From Tetradesmus obliquus (Eukaryota; Chlorophyta; Chlorophyceae; Sphaeropleales; Scenedesmaceae), in NCBI GenBank assembly GCA_030272155.1, contig CP126192.1, positions 3,506,501 through 3,570,500 on the forward strand: a DNA stretch of 64,000 nt. Direction: 5' to 3'. The notes beneath the pieces are model-generated. The model was not told the DNA's origin. It made no database searches and saw nothing but the letters and a program-made list of their open reading frames with translations. Below are positions 1 to 11,633 of this stretch, piece after piece. The position numbers were made by a program, and so were the translations under genes. Each line of letters opens with the position of its first letter. Position 1 is the stretch's first letter.

Positions 1-1360
1 CGACCTGCATCACACGTTGTCGCAACTGACAGGCACACCAGACAATGCAACAACTTCAGCAGCAGAGGACCTAACAGATGGCGGTGTCAGTCTGCCTACC
101 ACCACCAGCAGCAGCAGCAGCGCTGGAAGCAGCTGCCCTTTCCTGGCGGGCCTGCCTTCCCCACCTGCTGCCGGCAGCCCTTGGTATACACGACTGCAGC
201 AGGCAAGTTACCACAAGAAACACTTCGTGACTAGCTTGGTGTCTTTGATCATATTTTTGTTGCATTGCACACTGTTGATGTCAGCATGCTGGCCAGCGCA
301 GTCTGGTGTGGTTCACCCAGGCAATGTGTACCTTGAGGCCTGCTTGCATTGCAGCAGACCCAAGCGCACTGCTGGCAGCATCAGTTGGATGCTAGCTTTA
401 TCAATGAATGGCAGCAGACATGAACGACCCACTGCTGCCCAGATACTGATCTGTGGCATTGTCCAAGATTCAGGTGCCTGTGTGCAGTCCTTCTGCTCTG
501 TGTGACTGTAGTTTTATGATCAAGGGTATACTATTTGTCCTGTGGTGAGCTTAGCACATGTAGTACAATGCTCTGGACATGCTGCTTGTGTTACTGTGCG
601 CTGCCCTTCTCTTCTCCCACGCGCTACTGGCTGACCCCACTCTGCGTGCTCTGCCTTCCGCGCAGCTCTCCCACCCAGAGCAGTGGCAGCGAGCAGCACT
701 CGGTAGCCACAGCATGGTGTCAGTGCCCAGCCAGCTAGGCTTGCCTGCAGCCTACCTGCTGGGCACAGCCGAGCTAGCCAAGGCAGTGCTGGCTGGAGAG
801 GGCGACATCACACTGCAGGGCGTGCAGCGCAACTATGGCTTCGCGACGCTGGTGGGGCAGCACAGCCTGCTCATGGTGCAGGAGCCGCGGCACAAGGTGG
901 GTGAGGGCTTTGTGCTGCAAAGCAGCTGTACAGGGTGCGGGAGCAGCAAGTCAGGGTTTGCAGGATGTGGTGTGGAGCAGTCAGAAAACCAGCTGGATCA
1001 GCGATGCATGCGCTTCACTTCTGTGACCTTAGCCGCCGCAGCTAGGGCAGATATCGTGTGCCTGTGCAAATGGAACAAGAAGCTCAGCTTGGAACACGGG
1101 ACACTGCAAGTGCTGCTCGTGCTGTTGTTACTGCTGCTGCTGCTGCGGCTGCTGGCGTCGCGTCTCTTCAACCATGTGCAGTACCTGCGCAACCTGATCA
1201 TGCCGGCCTTCAGCCCAGAAGCCATTGAGCGGCTCACGCCCCGCATGGTGGCAGTGGTGTCACGCTACCTGGACGCCTGGGCCGCTGCTGGTACGCCAGT
1301 GCTGGCCGCGCAGGAGCTCAAAGCACTCACGTTTGACTTCATCTATGCGGTGAGGCGCTG

Positions 1361-1397
<37 letters not shown>

Positions 1398-3765
1398 TGG
1401 AAGTGGCTGTGCTGCTGGCTGCTAGTGAGTTTGTGCCTTGAGCACATGTCATGCCACATGGTGTGTAAGCGGCTGATTTGCAGCACTACACTTTCGGCAG
1501 CTGCTGACTTGTGTTGCCTTTTGTTACTCCACAGGTATTACACTGTTTTAACATAGCCGCCTCTCTGCCTGTCTGCCCACTGCCTGCTTGCCTGCCTGCA
1601 CTGCTGCTGGCCTCACAGGTCATCCTGGGGCGCGACTATGAACAGCAGCAGCTGCAGCACATGCGGCAGCTGTATGGCACATGGGCTGCTGGCTTGCAGG
1701 ACTGGCCCTTCCTGCAGCTGCCCTTCACACGCTTTGGCAAGGCCATGGCTGCAAGGGAGCAGCTCATGGAGCTGTTCAAGGCAGCCATTGCTGAGACGCG
1801 GGCGCTGCTGCAGCAGGGCCAGGAGGTGCCTGGCATGCTGGCGAGCCTGGTCAGCGCAGTGGATGAAGAGGGCAACAGGTGAGCAGGAGCAGGCTGGTTG
1901 TGGCTGCATGTGACAGCTACGGGCTGTAGCTGACTTCTGCACGATTTGGTGGTGTATCTGATTATTGGGTCTTTGCAGCAGCAGCAGCAGCAGCACATCC
2001 AACAGGTGACGGCTGCGATACTGAGCGTCATCAACTTGCTATGTTACCCTCATCGCCTTGCGTTATGTGCTGCAGGCTGAGCGAGGTGGAGCTGTGCGAC
2101 AACTTGATGCTGCTGATACTGGCGGGGCATGATACAAGCAGGTTCGATGTGTGTATTGTGCTGCACAGGGCACAACCTGGGACAGACATATGCTGGTGTA
2201 TGTTGTCCATGTGGTGCTGCTTGTTTTAGGCAGGAGTCTCGAGAACGTGCGCTCGTCGGCTTTGGTTGTAGGCTACAGCTGTTGTCTTGAAGCGTGCTAG
2301 TTGCAGCCTTGTCATATGCATGCACTTGGCAGCAGCACGGCTCATCAGAGCCGGAGGCAGAAGGCTGTTGGTGCTGTGTGTCCCGGCTAATGCTGTACCA
2401 CCTTGCGGCACTGCGCTGCTACTGCATGCAGCGTGACGCTCACCAACATCCTTGCCAACCTGCACAACCACCCGGCAGCAATGCAGCAGCTGCGGCAGGA
2501 GCAGCAGGCGCTGCTGGCTCGGCACGGCAGCCAGCTGAGCACTGGCGTGTTGCGGGAGATGCCGTATGCGGAGGCAGTCATACGGGAAACGCTGCGGCTG
2601 CGCAAGTGAGCTGCTTGAAATGCTACAGTTTGCTGCCATGCAATGGCTTGGCTCAGATTGTTGAATCAAGTGGACTTGGCACTATGCAGGTCGGCTGCAT
2701 GCTGCTATGCAAGCCTGGCACCTCCGTCTGTCAGCCAGTGAGTGAGCGTGCGTATGTCCTGCGTGCTGCTGCAGCGTCATCCCTGGGCTGCACCGCGTGG
2801 CAGCACGGGACATTGAGCTGGGCGGCTACGCAGTGCCAGCTGGCACGATGCTGTACTCGCCGCTGCACCTGCTGAACAAGTCAGACCCGCGCTGGGCGGG
2901 TGACGATGTAGAGGGCTTCAGGTGGGGCTGTCGCTGTGGTAAAATCAGCAGTGGAGTGCTGTGCTGCAGTGTGCAGCAGTGTGCGCCAGTAGCATCTATG
3001 CCAGCGCAGGGTTGATGATTGATATTTGTCTCGATATCGGTGCAAGCGGCTGCTTCTACGCACTGTGTCCTGGGATTGCTCTGTCACTCGGAAACGCTCG
3101 AGGTGGCTGCACTGCCTGCCTGCTCTGCTGCCAGGCCTGAGCGCATGATGACAGCTGAGGGCCAGAAGGGGGGCTGGCAGCTGTCGTTTGGGCATGGACC
3201 AAGGTGAGCAGACCGTAATAGGCAGGTGAAGGGCAGCTTTGTTTGTCTTGCTGCTTGATCTGTGCCTGTGGCCTCTATAGAGGGAGCAGCAGCGATCATG
3301 GCAGCTGTGTGCTGGTGCAGCTGCACAGCCTGTGTCGATCCGAGACCCACCAGTTTCACGGCGGTGGCTTGATAGCAGCATGCAGCATGCAGCCACCTTG
3401 CTGTGTATGAGCTTTGCTGAATGCCTGCTGCCGCACTGCTGGCGCAGTTGTTCAGACTAGCCGCAAGTATTGTGCTGGGTACCTGATGGCCATAGCAGAG
3501 ACGCATCCCAGCTTTGTGCGGAGTGTGCTGTTCAGCCGACATGAGGCACCCTTCTGCCCCTTGCATTGCACAACGCAGGTTTTGTGCGGGCTACCTGGTG
3601 GCAATGGCTGAGATGAAGGTGCTGCTGGCGCTGCTGGCACGGGGGTACGACTTTGAGTGCGACACAGACACGCAGTGGGTGCAGCAGGTGGGGCAGGTGC
3701 CTGCCAACCACCTGCCGATGACAGTCACACGCAGGAGAGATGCAGCGGCAGCTACGTGCGTGTGA
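1..3765 (+). CDS. Cytochrome P450 monooxygenase, 5' partial
   Basis: Haem-thiolate monooxygenase; the substrate cannot be told. Exons joined by phase: up to 202, 666-896, 1182-1349, 1619-1878, 2076-2141, 2432-2605, 2775-2921, 3135-3203, 3579-3765, about 501 residues in the window, the usual P450 size. No in-frame ATG lies in the first exon, so the start is upstream. Motifs in order: C-helix HKYLRNLIMPAFSPEA, I-helix AGHDTS (exon D), K-helix ETLR (exon E), and haem loop FGHGPR|FCAG split by an intron, with Cys at 3583-3585. The loop and C-helix style recall the CYP85/CYP120 clan, which I infer only weakly. The first intron has a GC donor (203-204). A decayed copy of the last exon's start lies inside the last intron. 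A possible poly(A) TGTAA is at 4391-4395. Confidence 0.9.
3462..3501 (+). repeat. Decayed tandem copy of the P450 haem-cysteine exon start
   Basis: These 40 bases match 3574-3613, the acceptor and start of the last P450 exon, at about 32 of 40 positions. They would encode YCAGYLMAIAE against FCAGYLVAMAE in the real exon. The acceptor AG of the real copy is AA here (3465-3466), so the copy cannot be spliced at the equivalent site. No donor follows it. The offset is 112 bp. I read it as an internal partial exon duplication that lost its splice site. Confidence 0.75.
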
Positions 3766-4492
3766 CTACCCAGTAGGATTTCGTCCCCCCTGGTAACAAA
3801 AAAAAAATACGTGCGTGTCCTTTCCCTGATAGGCGCTGTGTGGCAGGGTTGCTGGCGTAATTTGGGCCAGTGCAGGGGTTCCTGGCACGTTTTGTTCATC
3901 TGGCTGGAGAAGCACAGGGCGTGCCATAATTCGGTTCGCAGCACGTTCATCACATGTGGCCATGTCAATTGTGGGTCCAGCGCACGGCGGTGTATAGCTG
4001 GACTGGACATGTCACCAGCTGCGGGCTCTCAGCCTGCCAATGCTGGCTGGTGCCCCGCGCCTGACTAGCATTGGTTTGTCCATTGTTCCATAAAAGAATA
4101 TAAAATGCAGTGCCCCACGTGGGTGGATGGTGCAGTGCACATGTGCATGCACTGTACAGCTGCATATCATAAGATGATGATGATCGGGCACACTCATGAC
4201 ACGTACCTATGAGGTAATTGAGGACTGTGCGTGACGTTTGCTCACAACAGCGCATCGGCTATTCTAGGCGCACCAGCAGGCTTGGACGTATGTCGCCGCG
4301 ATGTGTGTCCAACCTTGGATGTGTCCAATGTCAAAACCCACCTACGTTGCACACTCTTGAGAGGACGACATTCCCGCAGTGGTCACCGGCTGTAACTCCA
4401 AGAGTTAATGCAGAGTTGTTGCCGGTCGCGTGGTTGTTGCCCGTGCAACTGTAGCAGCCCGTGCATCAGTTTGGTGCCGCGGCTCGCGAGTC
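3766..4492. other. Intergenic region between P450 and exonuclease genes
   Basis: No coding signal is seen on either strand. It contains an A9 run near 3800-3808 and a TGTAA at 4391-4395. It presumably carries the P450 3' UTR and the promoter of the next gene. Confidence 0.5.
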
Positions 4493-6547
4493 ATGCAAGC
4501 GTGCACAGGCCACAAAAGAATGAACGGGACATATCTAAGGTCCAGTTATCTGCGGCTCAATGTGCATGTACGGCCGTCGAGGAGCGTTTCCTGCCGCAGC
4601 ACTTCTGCCTCGTCTTCCTCCTCCTCCTCAGCAGCAGTAGCAGCAGCAGCAGCAGCGAGGCAAAGGCTGCAGCCTGCGGCAACACCAAGATGGTTTGGGT
4701 TTCACACAGAAAACTGCGGCGAAAATGTGTTCAAGCATGAGGTGTTAGCACTTGCAGCGTATGATCTTGACTCTGGTGATGCCTATACGGCATTGATCAA
4801 CCCAGCCCTCCACGACCCTGACTATAAGCTCAGAGGAACAAAGATCCACGGTGAGAACCGAGGCTGCTGCCGCGGCTGCTGCTAGCTATCTTTCAGCTGT
4901 CATGCCAAACAGCTGCGCTCGGCAAGGCACACAGTGCCACTGCAGGTTCGACAGTTTTGTTTGGTGTGGCCGGTTAATCAGTGGTTTGTTTCTGCAGCCT
5001 GTCACTGAAGCATGCTGAAGCAGTGTAGCATGCAGCCCATTCACACCATGGGCAGAGGCCGACTGATGCTCAAACGTCTTGAACTGTGCCGCATGCATGC
5101 TGCAGGCCTCTCAAAACGCAGACTTCGTATGGAAGGCATCTCCTGCCAGCAGGCTTTTGACGGCCTGACCGCATTTGTCAATAATAAAACCCAGCCAGGC
5201 CAGACACCAGCCATTGTAGCACACGATGGCTTTGCCCTGCACTTTCCTATCATGAAAGCGGCTTTACTCCGCTCCGCAAGGGCAGCTGGAGGGCCCAGGC
5301 CAGACGCCACAGCAGACAGCAGCAGCAATGGGAACTGCAGCGGCAGCAGTAGCTCCAGCCTGAGGAGGCGCAGGCAAAAGAAGCGCACCGCGCAAGCGCT
5401 TGCTTCACAACTCAGCATTGCTGACAGCAGTGCGGTGTCCGCAGCAGCTAGCTACACTGGCTGGCCTGCAGCGTGGCTGTTTCATGACACGCTGCTGCTG
5501 GCGCGCTGCCTTCAGGGGATGCAGCCATCTAGCTCACACCTCTGGGACAGGCTGGCCAACACCAAACAAGGTGAGTGCATGCACTCACTGCGCAGTGACA
5601 GCTGAGAGGAGGGAATTAGCCACTGGCAATGCATTGCGTAGGGCAGGTATGCATGTCTGGGCAACGCAGCGTTGCACAGAGTTGCCGCAGCACACTGCAA
5701 ATAGGCGTGCCGTGCAAGTGCTGCACTGCTATGGTCCGTAACTATCACGAGTGTTGCGGCAGCCAGCAACTCGGTCAGCATTGGTCGCCTGGCAGAGCTC
5801 CAGCACTCTGGCATGCTCAAATATAATGAACAGTCGACTTTCATTGCGGATGAAGCCGTTGCAGCAATCCGTCAGCTCGAATGTAAAAGAACGGATTCAG
5901 ACATCCGCCGAGTTCTCATGACCGCAGCAGATGCGTAACTGCACATTCAAGCAAAACTGAGCCAGAATGTCTTTTGTTCAAAGTCTCCCAACCATCCGCG
6001 TGTGCAGCTGTCAAAATGTGTTGCAAAGCTCGCCGCTTTCCAGTGTGACTGCATGACATCACGGTTATGGATGCTGCTGCTGCTGCTGCTGCTGTGGTGC
6101 CTGCTGCTGTGCCATGCATGTGCAGAAGCCCTTGCAAAGGCCCTGCTGCCCGCCTACAGCGAAGCTGGTGTAACGCCACAAGAGCGTGCATTTGTGTCCG
6201 CTGGCAGTGTGGCGCGCCTATCAGCAGTGCTGTTGGCCCTGCTGGAACTGCCCACACAGGTGGCTGATGTAGCGGCTGGGCAGCCTGACGCCTGCACCGA
6301 GCTGCACCGGGCCCAAGCACCATGGCTGAGCAAGCCATGGCCTCTGGATGCTGTCAGCACCGCAGCATTAGGTGCTGCCTCGGCTGATGCTGCACCGTGG
6401 GATGATGCTAGCATCCGACACAGGCAGCAGCTGGTGGAGCGGTTCCCAGGGTTGATGGGCGTGCCAAGGACCAGGAACCCCTTTCGGCTGAAGCACTGCC
6501 CGACTGCCATGCTAAATGCAGCAGAAGAAGCAGAGCTGCTTTTGTGA
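4493..6547 (+). CDS. DPD1-like DEDDh exonuclease-fold protein, active site degenerate
   Basis: Exons 4493-4850, 5106-5570 and 6126-6547 join in phase to give 414 aa. The Ser/Ala/Arg-rich first ~65 residues look like an organelle transit peptide; the ATG at 4520 is an alternative start. The fold order matches plant DPD1 (organelle DNA-degrading exonuclease): motif I region GFHTEN, then the IHGLS turn (IHGIT in relatives), VAHDGFALHFPIM, WLFHDTLLLARCL, and a final helix QERAFVSAGSVARL. Family consensus has FD-E at motif I, FD in the AHN motif and HRAL-D in the last helix. Here the two Asp are His and the last motif has Glu and Ser/Ala, so the metal-binding set appears lost. A non-nucleolytic role is therefore likely (inference). 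The intron after the first block falls inside the IH|GLS motif. It converges with ALG13. Confidence 0.7.
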
Positions 6548-7440
6548 AGAATTTTTATTTATGGGACCGAATTTAACAATGGTGCAATGTACAGACACTA
6601 GCTGACGGATAGTCTTCAAGGTGTGCGGCATCGTTCCCAAGGTGTAGCTGTTAGCACAGGCATTGGTGGGTGGTTTGAGTGGACCACACTGCATGCAGTT
6701 GCACGTTTGCTGCTGATTTGCTGACAGTTGTTGACCAATTTTCCAAAAAAGGCGAATCATGTTGCAAGACTTGCATGCTGTATGTGACTCAGACAGTTGT
6801 TTTGTGGGCTCTTCATGATTGTGCGGCGTGCATGCCTGCTGCACTCCGGCGGCAGAAAGGGCCGTCCTGTCAGGACCTGCATGTGGGCCTCCGCAGCCTC
6901 AACTGCCAGACAGGGTGCTACTTTTGTGGGTCCAGTAGGCCACATGCAACACATTACCTTTGCCAGCTGGCTTGCCGGCGTAACGTCAGGCGTGCTATGG
7001 CACAGGTGATGACGTAGTGATGATGGTCTGACAATGGCTCAGTCAGCAACCCCGCACAGGGTCGCACAAAGCATGCGCACAGCATGCTGTTTGCGTCATT
7101 GCTCTGGGCTGCAGCCGGGTAGACGCTACGCAATGCAAGAGGTGGCACACATTCCTGTGCCACGGCGCAGGTTGGTTGCATCAGAGCGGTGCCCCGAACA
7201 GCGCATACCATCTGCTGCCAGGCAGCAAGCGTCACAATCAGCTCCAAAGCCAAATTGTCACCACCAATACGAGCAACCGTGCAACACCACCATGGTGGCC
7301 AGTCCACCAGTCTGCTGCTGCTGTGATGAATATCCTGTCACAAAAGCAGCTGTTGCTGCGCTGGCTGACACTCTTATCTTGCCTGCTGCATTATATGAGC
7401 ATGTAAAGCAGCCAGCAGCCAGGAGCAGCAATGCATGCTG
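6548..7440. other. Convergent intergenic region
   Basis: This region lies between the ends of the exonuclease (+) and ALG13 (-). It has long but featureless open frames with no splice logic or recognisable residues. No RNA gene or repeat is seen. It probably holds both 3' UTRs. Confidence 0.5.
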
Positions 7441-9155
7441 TCAGCTGGTAGCTCTATGCCTGCCCATGAAGTCATCCACTTTGTCAATGATGCCACATGC
7501 ATTCTTTGCGGGAAACGGCTTCAGCTCTGATGTGTCCAGGCTGGTCACTGCTGACAGCAGCTCGTCAGGAGCAGCACAAACCTGCAGTCAGCAGCAGCAG
7601 CAGCGGCAGGACGGAATGAGCAATACGGCAAACCTAAATCACAACGTGACTGAAGTACTTGGCAGTATGCTGATTTAGGAAATTTCTGTAATGTGATACG
7701 GCTGACGTCATGCAGAGAGCACTGCTTGGTTGCAGCTGCTGCATGCAGTGCATTCACACTCTGGTGCGCTAACCATTGTGCGCAACAGACTTCCGTTCAT
7801 CTGCTGTCCGCGCGATGCCAGCTGCTGTTCAGGCTATTGAAGCTGTCGCCCAAGCACACCTAGGCTGCTGGCTGCACACGTATATGGATTGTGCAATGTG
7901 CTGCCGTGCACTGCTCACCACTGCCTGCATGGCAGCCAGGTGGTCGCCCAGCTCCGCCTGGTGGTTGTCCATCAGCAGCGGGTTGGGCACCACGATCAGC
8001 GGCTTGCCCGCGTGCAGCGTCTCAAAGATGCTGCCCGAGCCTGGCGCCACATCAGCAGCAGCAGCAGCAGGTGCAGCAGGTGCAGCGCATAATGAAGGCA
8101 CGTGCAGCAGGGCCAGCGGCAATTCAGCCAGTGCCAACACCGGCAGGCTGCGAGCTTGATGTTGCACGCCACGACCCAGTACAGCATGTGCAGGGCGTCA
8201 CACTAATGAGCTGCTGCTCGTGCGGCTGCCGCACCTGCGTGGCTGATGATGAGCGCTGCTGAGGAGATGTACTCCGCTAACGAAGGCGAGAAGTCAAAGT
8301 ACCTGCGTAAGCGGCAGACACAGGTGTACAGCTTACTGGCTGGTGTGCTGCTGCTGCTGCTTGCTGAGCCATGCGTCCAAGCTCAACTGTTGCCTTTCCA
8401 TGAACTGCTGCAACACATGCTTGCTGCGCAGTGCCATGCAACCGTATCGGCCAGCTGCCAAGCAACTGATGTTGTGCGGCAAACAGCTGCCTGGCTGTGC
8501 TGTGCGCCTCTTGCGCGCCCCACATGCTCATGCTTGCGAGACTGCTGCCTGCGGTGTTTTAAACTCGTTGAAAGTCGCTGGTACATTGCTGGGCTTTCAC
8601 GCGCAAACAGATGCGGCCTGCATAACAGCTGACATATCCTCCCATGGTCATTCCTGGTGCAGGCTAGTGGACTCAGTCGCAGGCCACAGCGGCTGGCATA
8701 TGCGTGGAAGCTGCTGCAGAGCCACTCACTGCACTTTGAGGCCGCTGGCGTGCTCTGCTGATGTGGCTCCTGCAGGCAGCAGCTTGCAGGGCACATACTC
8801 GCCAGCTCCTTTCTGAATTATGAGCTGGCTGTAGCCCTTGGCTGCCAGCGCTGCTGCAAACTCTGGGGTGTCTACTGCCCTGCAGGCGCAGGCACAACCA
8901 CAGTGACGAGCTTGATGGTGCTGAGAATGATGCAGCAATTCCTCAGCCGGATGAGTGCAGCGGAATGCGTTGGACCGCCAGCCTAGTACAGAGCGAGCAA
9001 GTCCAGCTGGTTAAAGGTGTGTGCTTAACAGCACTGCAGTCCCGCTGAGCTTTGAAGCTGTGATGAGTTCATCCACCTGCTCACTTGATGAGGTCTTCAA
9101 ACTTGGTGGTGCCAACGGTCACGAAGACAGACCGTTGGCCCCGTGTCTGAACCAT
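7441..9155 (-). CDS. ALG13: ALG13, UDP-GlcNAc transferase catalytic subunit
   Basis: ALG13 is the cytosolic catalytic subunit that, with membrane-bound ALG14, adds the second GlcNAc to dolichol-PP-GlcNAc at the ER (N-glycosylation). Five exons on the minus strand, 9155-9085, 8879-8730, 8302-8235, 8040-7919 and 7581-7441, join in phase to a 183-aa protein, the usual length for the short plant/yeast form. Visible family features are the N-terminal [14 protein letters not shown] (residues 10-23), [38 protein letters not shown] (93-105), the donor-binding MDNHQAEL segment (about 120-127), and the C-terminal [12 protein letters not shown]. All key positions are present, so it is probably functional. 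Start: the first ATG, 9 codons before the first beta strand. It shares a 571-bp divergent promoter region with the small membrane protein gene at 9727. Confidence 0.93.
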
Positions 9156-9726
9156 GCTGCTGCCCCTTTGTGCTGATGCTGTTCAGAAGCACTGCACTGC
9201 AGGCAGTTGTAGTGCTGAAAGCCAGCACCCGCCCAGCTGAGGCCTGGTGAGGTGGTCACTTACGTAGCTGGAACAATCTATACGTTGTCAAAACAACAAC
9301 AAACAAGCAGCTGAGTGATCATGAGCAGTAGGAAGCTGATACAGATACACAACAGCAGAAGGTCACTTGTCGTGTCAGCTTAAACCGCCAAGGTGCAAGG
9401 CAGTATGTTGACTTATGCTTGGATCTTGTGCAATTGGAAGCTGTGTGAGAAACACCGTCATCGACGGTCCTGCGGAACAACCCTGGCAAGCGACCGTTCA
9501 AGTGCCCGGCCAAAGGCGCCCTTAATCAAGGTACAGCATGCGCATCGCCAGGACTGTCCATCACAGCACAATCGTTACATGCCAATAAACCGGACAGCTC
9601 CAGCTGCCACCAGCCTCATCTGCTGCCACCACTGCTTGCACCACCCATTCCTCACCCTGCTGGCGTGGCCAATTTTCATCCCTGAACATCACTTCAGGAC
9701 CTGAGCCCTATTAATTAGTCTTAACT
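9156..9726. promoter_or_regulatory. Bidirectional promoter region between ALG13 and small membrane protein
   Basis: These 571 bp separate two divergently transcribed start codons. No TATA element is obvious, and no coding sequence is seen. Confidence 0.4.
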
Positions 9727-10408
9727 ATGGCAGGAACCAATGATGCAGCCAGTCCCAGCAGCAGCAGCAGCAGCAGCTTTCCTGCCAAGGAGGTGCTGCT
9801 GACAGCAGGCACAGGCTTCTTCCTGGGCATGTTCTACTTCTACAAGAGGAAGCAGACCCTGCCCTTCAAGGTGGGTTGGGCATCTGTAATCAACTATTAC
9901 AAGTCACTTTGCACGGATGTAGCCCATACTTGCGCTGCATGGACGTAGCCCATACTTGTCGCAAGGCGGGTTTGACATTGGCAGCTGGCAACACAAACAC
10001 GTTGGGGTTGCTGGCCTGTAGGTGTGCTACGGCCTCATGTGGCCCACCCTTGGCGGCGGCATCATGCTGGCAGTGACACCCACACCAGACGAGATGGCAC
10101 AGGTAGCGAGCAGCAGCAGCAGCACTGGCAGCATTGAATCAGCTCCAGCAATGTGTCCATGGCTTGTCGGCTGGTTGACGCGCTGCGTGCTACATCATGC
10201 TGCAGCCAGGTCCTTGTATGGTGTGTGATGGGACCCGCAGCAACTGACAGGCACTACTTCACCTTTTTAATAGCACAGCTGTTCATGACAAACGTCACTT
10301 TTGCACAAAGAGACGCTTGTGCTGGACTTGCAGCGCAACGTGCATACCGGCGTTATACAAAAGTGCTGCATGTTTGATCATTAATTGGGCTTACTGCTGC
10401 TTGTCTAC

Positions 10409-10459
<51 letters not shown>

Positions 10460-10576
10460 CCGCAGCGGCTGGACCGGTCGCGGGCTGTCACCACAGAAGA
10501 CCTGAGGAGGCAGCGGGTAGCCAATGCAGCCACAGTAGAAGCAATGGCCAAGCAGTACGCTGGGCAGCAAAAATGA
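9727..10576 (+). CDS. Small two-helix membrane protein, 111 aa
   Basis: Exons 9727-9870, 10022-10102 and 10466-10576 join in phase to 111 aa. A Ser-rich N-terminus (SSSSSSS) is followed by a first hydrophobic segment at about residues 20-38 (VLLTAGTGFFLGMFYFY) and a basic loop KRKQ. A second hydrophobic segment at about 51-69 (YGLMWPTLGGGIMLAV) follows, then a charged soluble tail starting PTPDEMAQ. The size, the two helices and the PTPDE after the second helix recall mitochondrial respiratory-complex assembly factors such as Cbp4/UQCC3. I do not assign it. The last intron ends in a (CTG)15 run directly at the acceptor. A TGTAA at 10776-10780 lies 200 nt past the stop. Confidence 0.75.
10411..10457 (+). 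repeat. (CTG)n microsatellite at a 3' splice site
   Basis: About fifteen uninterrupted CTG units end eight bases before the AG (10464-10465) of the last intron of the small membrane protein gene. In sense orientation the array supplies the pyrimidine-rich tract. Confidence 0.9.
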
Positions 10577-11633
10577 TGCAGCAGGCTTTGCATAGGTGCT
10601 TGTCAGCCAGCAGAGGCTGGGGTCCCACCTTGGGCAGCAGCTGCTGGGCGACTCCACTTTCATTGTGGTGCGCTGAACACCAGCAGCTGGCTGTGTCATG
10701 TCGCTTGTGGCATAGCATTGTGCTCTGCACAACCGTAGCACTGCGGGGTTGACAGCTCTTCATTGGCGTTGGCCATGTAATGATGCCTTTGCCAGCATGA
10801 AGTTCTCTCCGCAACAGCAGCTGTTGGCCAACTGGCATATCCATGTCGTTGCACGACGCAGCATGCTGCATATTGGTAGCTTGTGCTGCTGTGCATGCAC
10901 ATGCTTGTCGTCTGCACGCGGCACACCCAGGTTGTTTAACCGCATCTAGCATCCAGCACGGACTGGCAGAACCGTGCCAGCCACTGCAATACGTGGCACA
11001 CAAGGTGTGCGGCGCACAGCATCAGGTTGCGCATATGGAACAGCAACCGGCCCCTCAAAGGCGCCCACTGGGACAGGGCACGGCACCTTAAAATGCAGCC
11101 TCTTGATGGGCCGACATCGGGTTGCTTGTGGCGTGCAGACAGGGCGCCAGCTACATCAGCATGCTGCCGCAGCACCCGCTGCTGCAGAAGGCCCCTTGCT
11201 GCTGCATTGTGGTGACTTACGATTTGTGTGGCGTGTTACTCAACCCACTGTTCAAGTCTCCATGGTTGATGTAGCAGGCCTGCGCACATGTTGCAACGGG
11301 GCCTGCCAGGCAACAGTGTTGCTGAGCATGGTGGGTGCGTGACTGTAGGAGGCTGTTCAATCGCCAGAGTGTAACGTTACACTGTCAACAGGCCCATTGA
11401 CTGCATGTTCCCTGCACTCCGTCTTAGCTGCTTCAGCCACGTCAACATCAGCGCATCAGCTGGCAGGTGGCTGTGCGTCCAACACACGTTGCATGCATCA
11501 ATGCCACCATGGCAATCCACAACAGCCATCAACGCTCACAGGTGTGAACCTGTGCCAACAGCCAACACAGTAGGCACTTCAAGGTGTCCACACTTCTATC
11601 CACGCACTGGGCAACTGTAAGGAGTCGTGCAAA
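10577..11633. other. Convergent intergenic region
   Basis: No convincing coding sequence is seen between the ends of the small membrane protein gene (+) and the helical-protein gene (-). Apart from the TGTAA I see nothing distinct. Confidence 0.45.
10776..10780 (+). terminator. Putative UGUAA polyadenylation signal
   Basis: TGTAA, the green-algal poly(A) motif, lies 200 nt after the stop of the small membrane protein gene. Confidence 0.45.

Noticed and set aside
1363..1396. (GCT)n as a coding poly-Ala run in the P450
   Set aside because: It lies after the donor at 1350 in an intron. The P450 alignment continues from exon C at 1619.
5763..5937. Possible extra exon of the exonuclease gene (SIGRLAELQHSG...AADA, stop)
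   Set aside because: It looks coding-like, but its only phase-compatible donors create a stop or a poor join. Exon 2 joins exon 3 (5570 to 6126) directly in phase, with a better family match.
7034..7678. 214-codon open frame on the plus strand
   Set aside because: It overlaps the last ALG13 exon on the other strand and has no features of its own.
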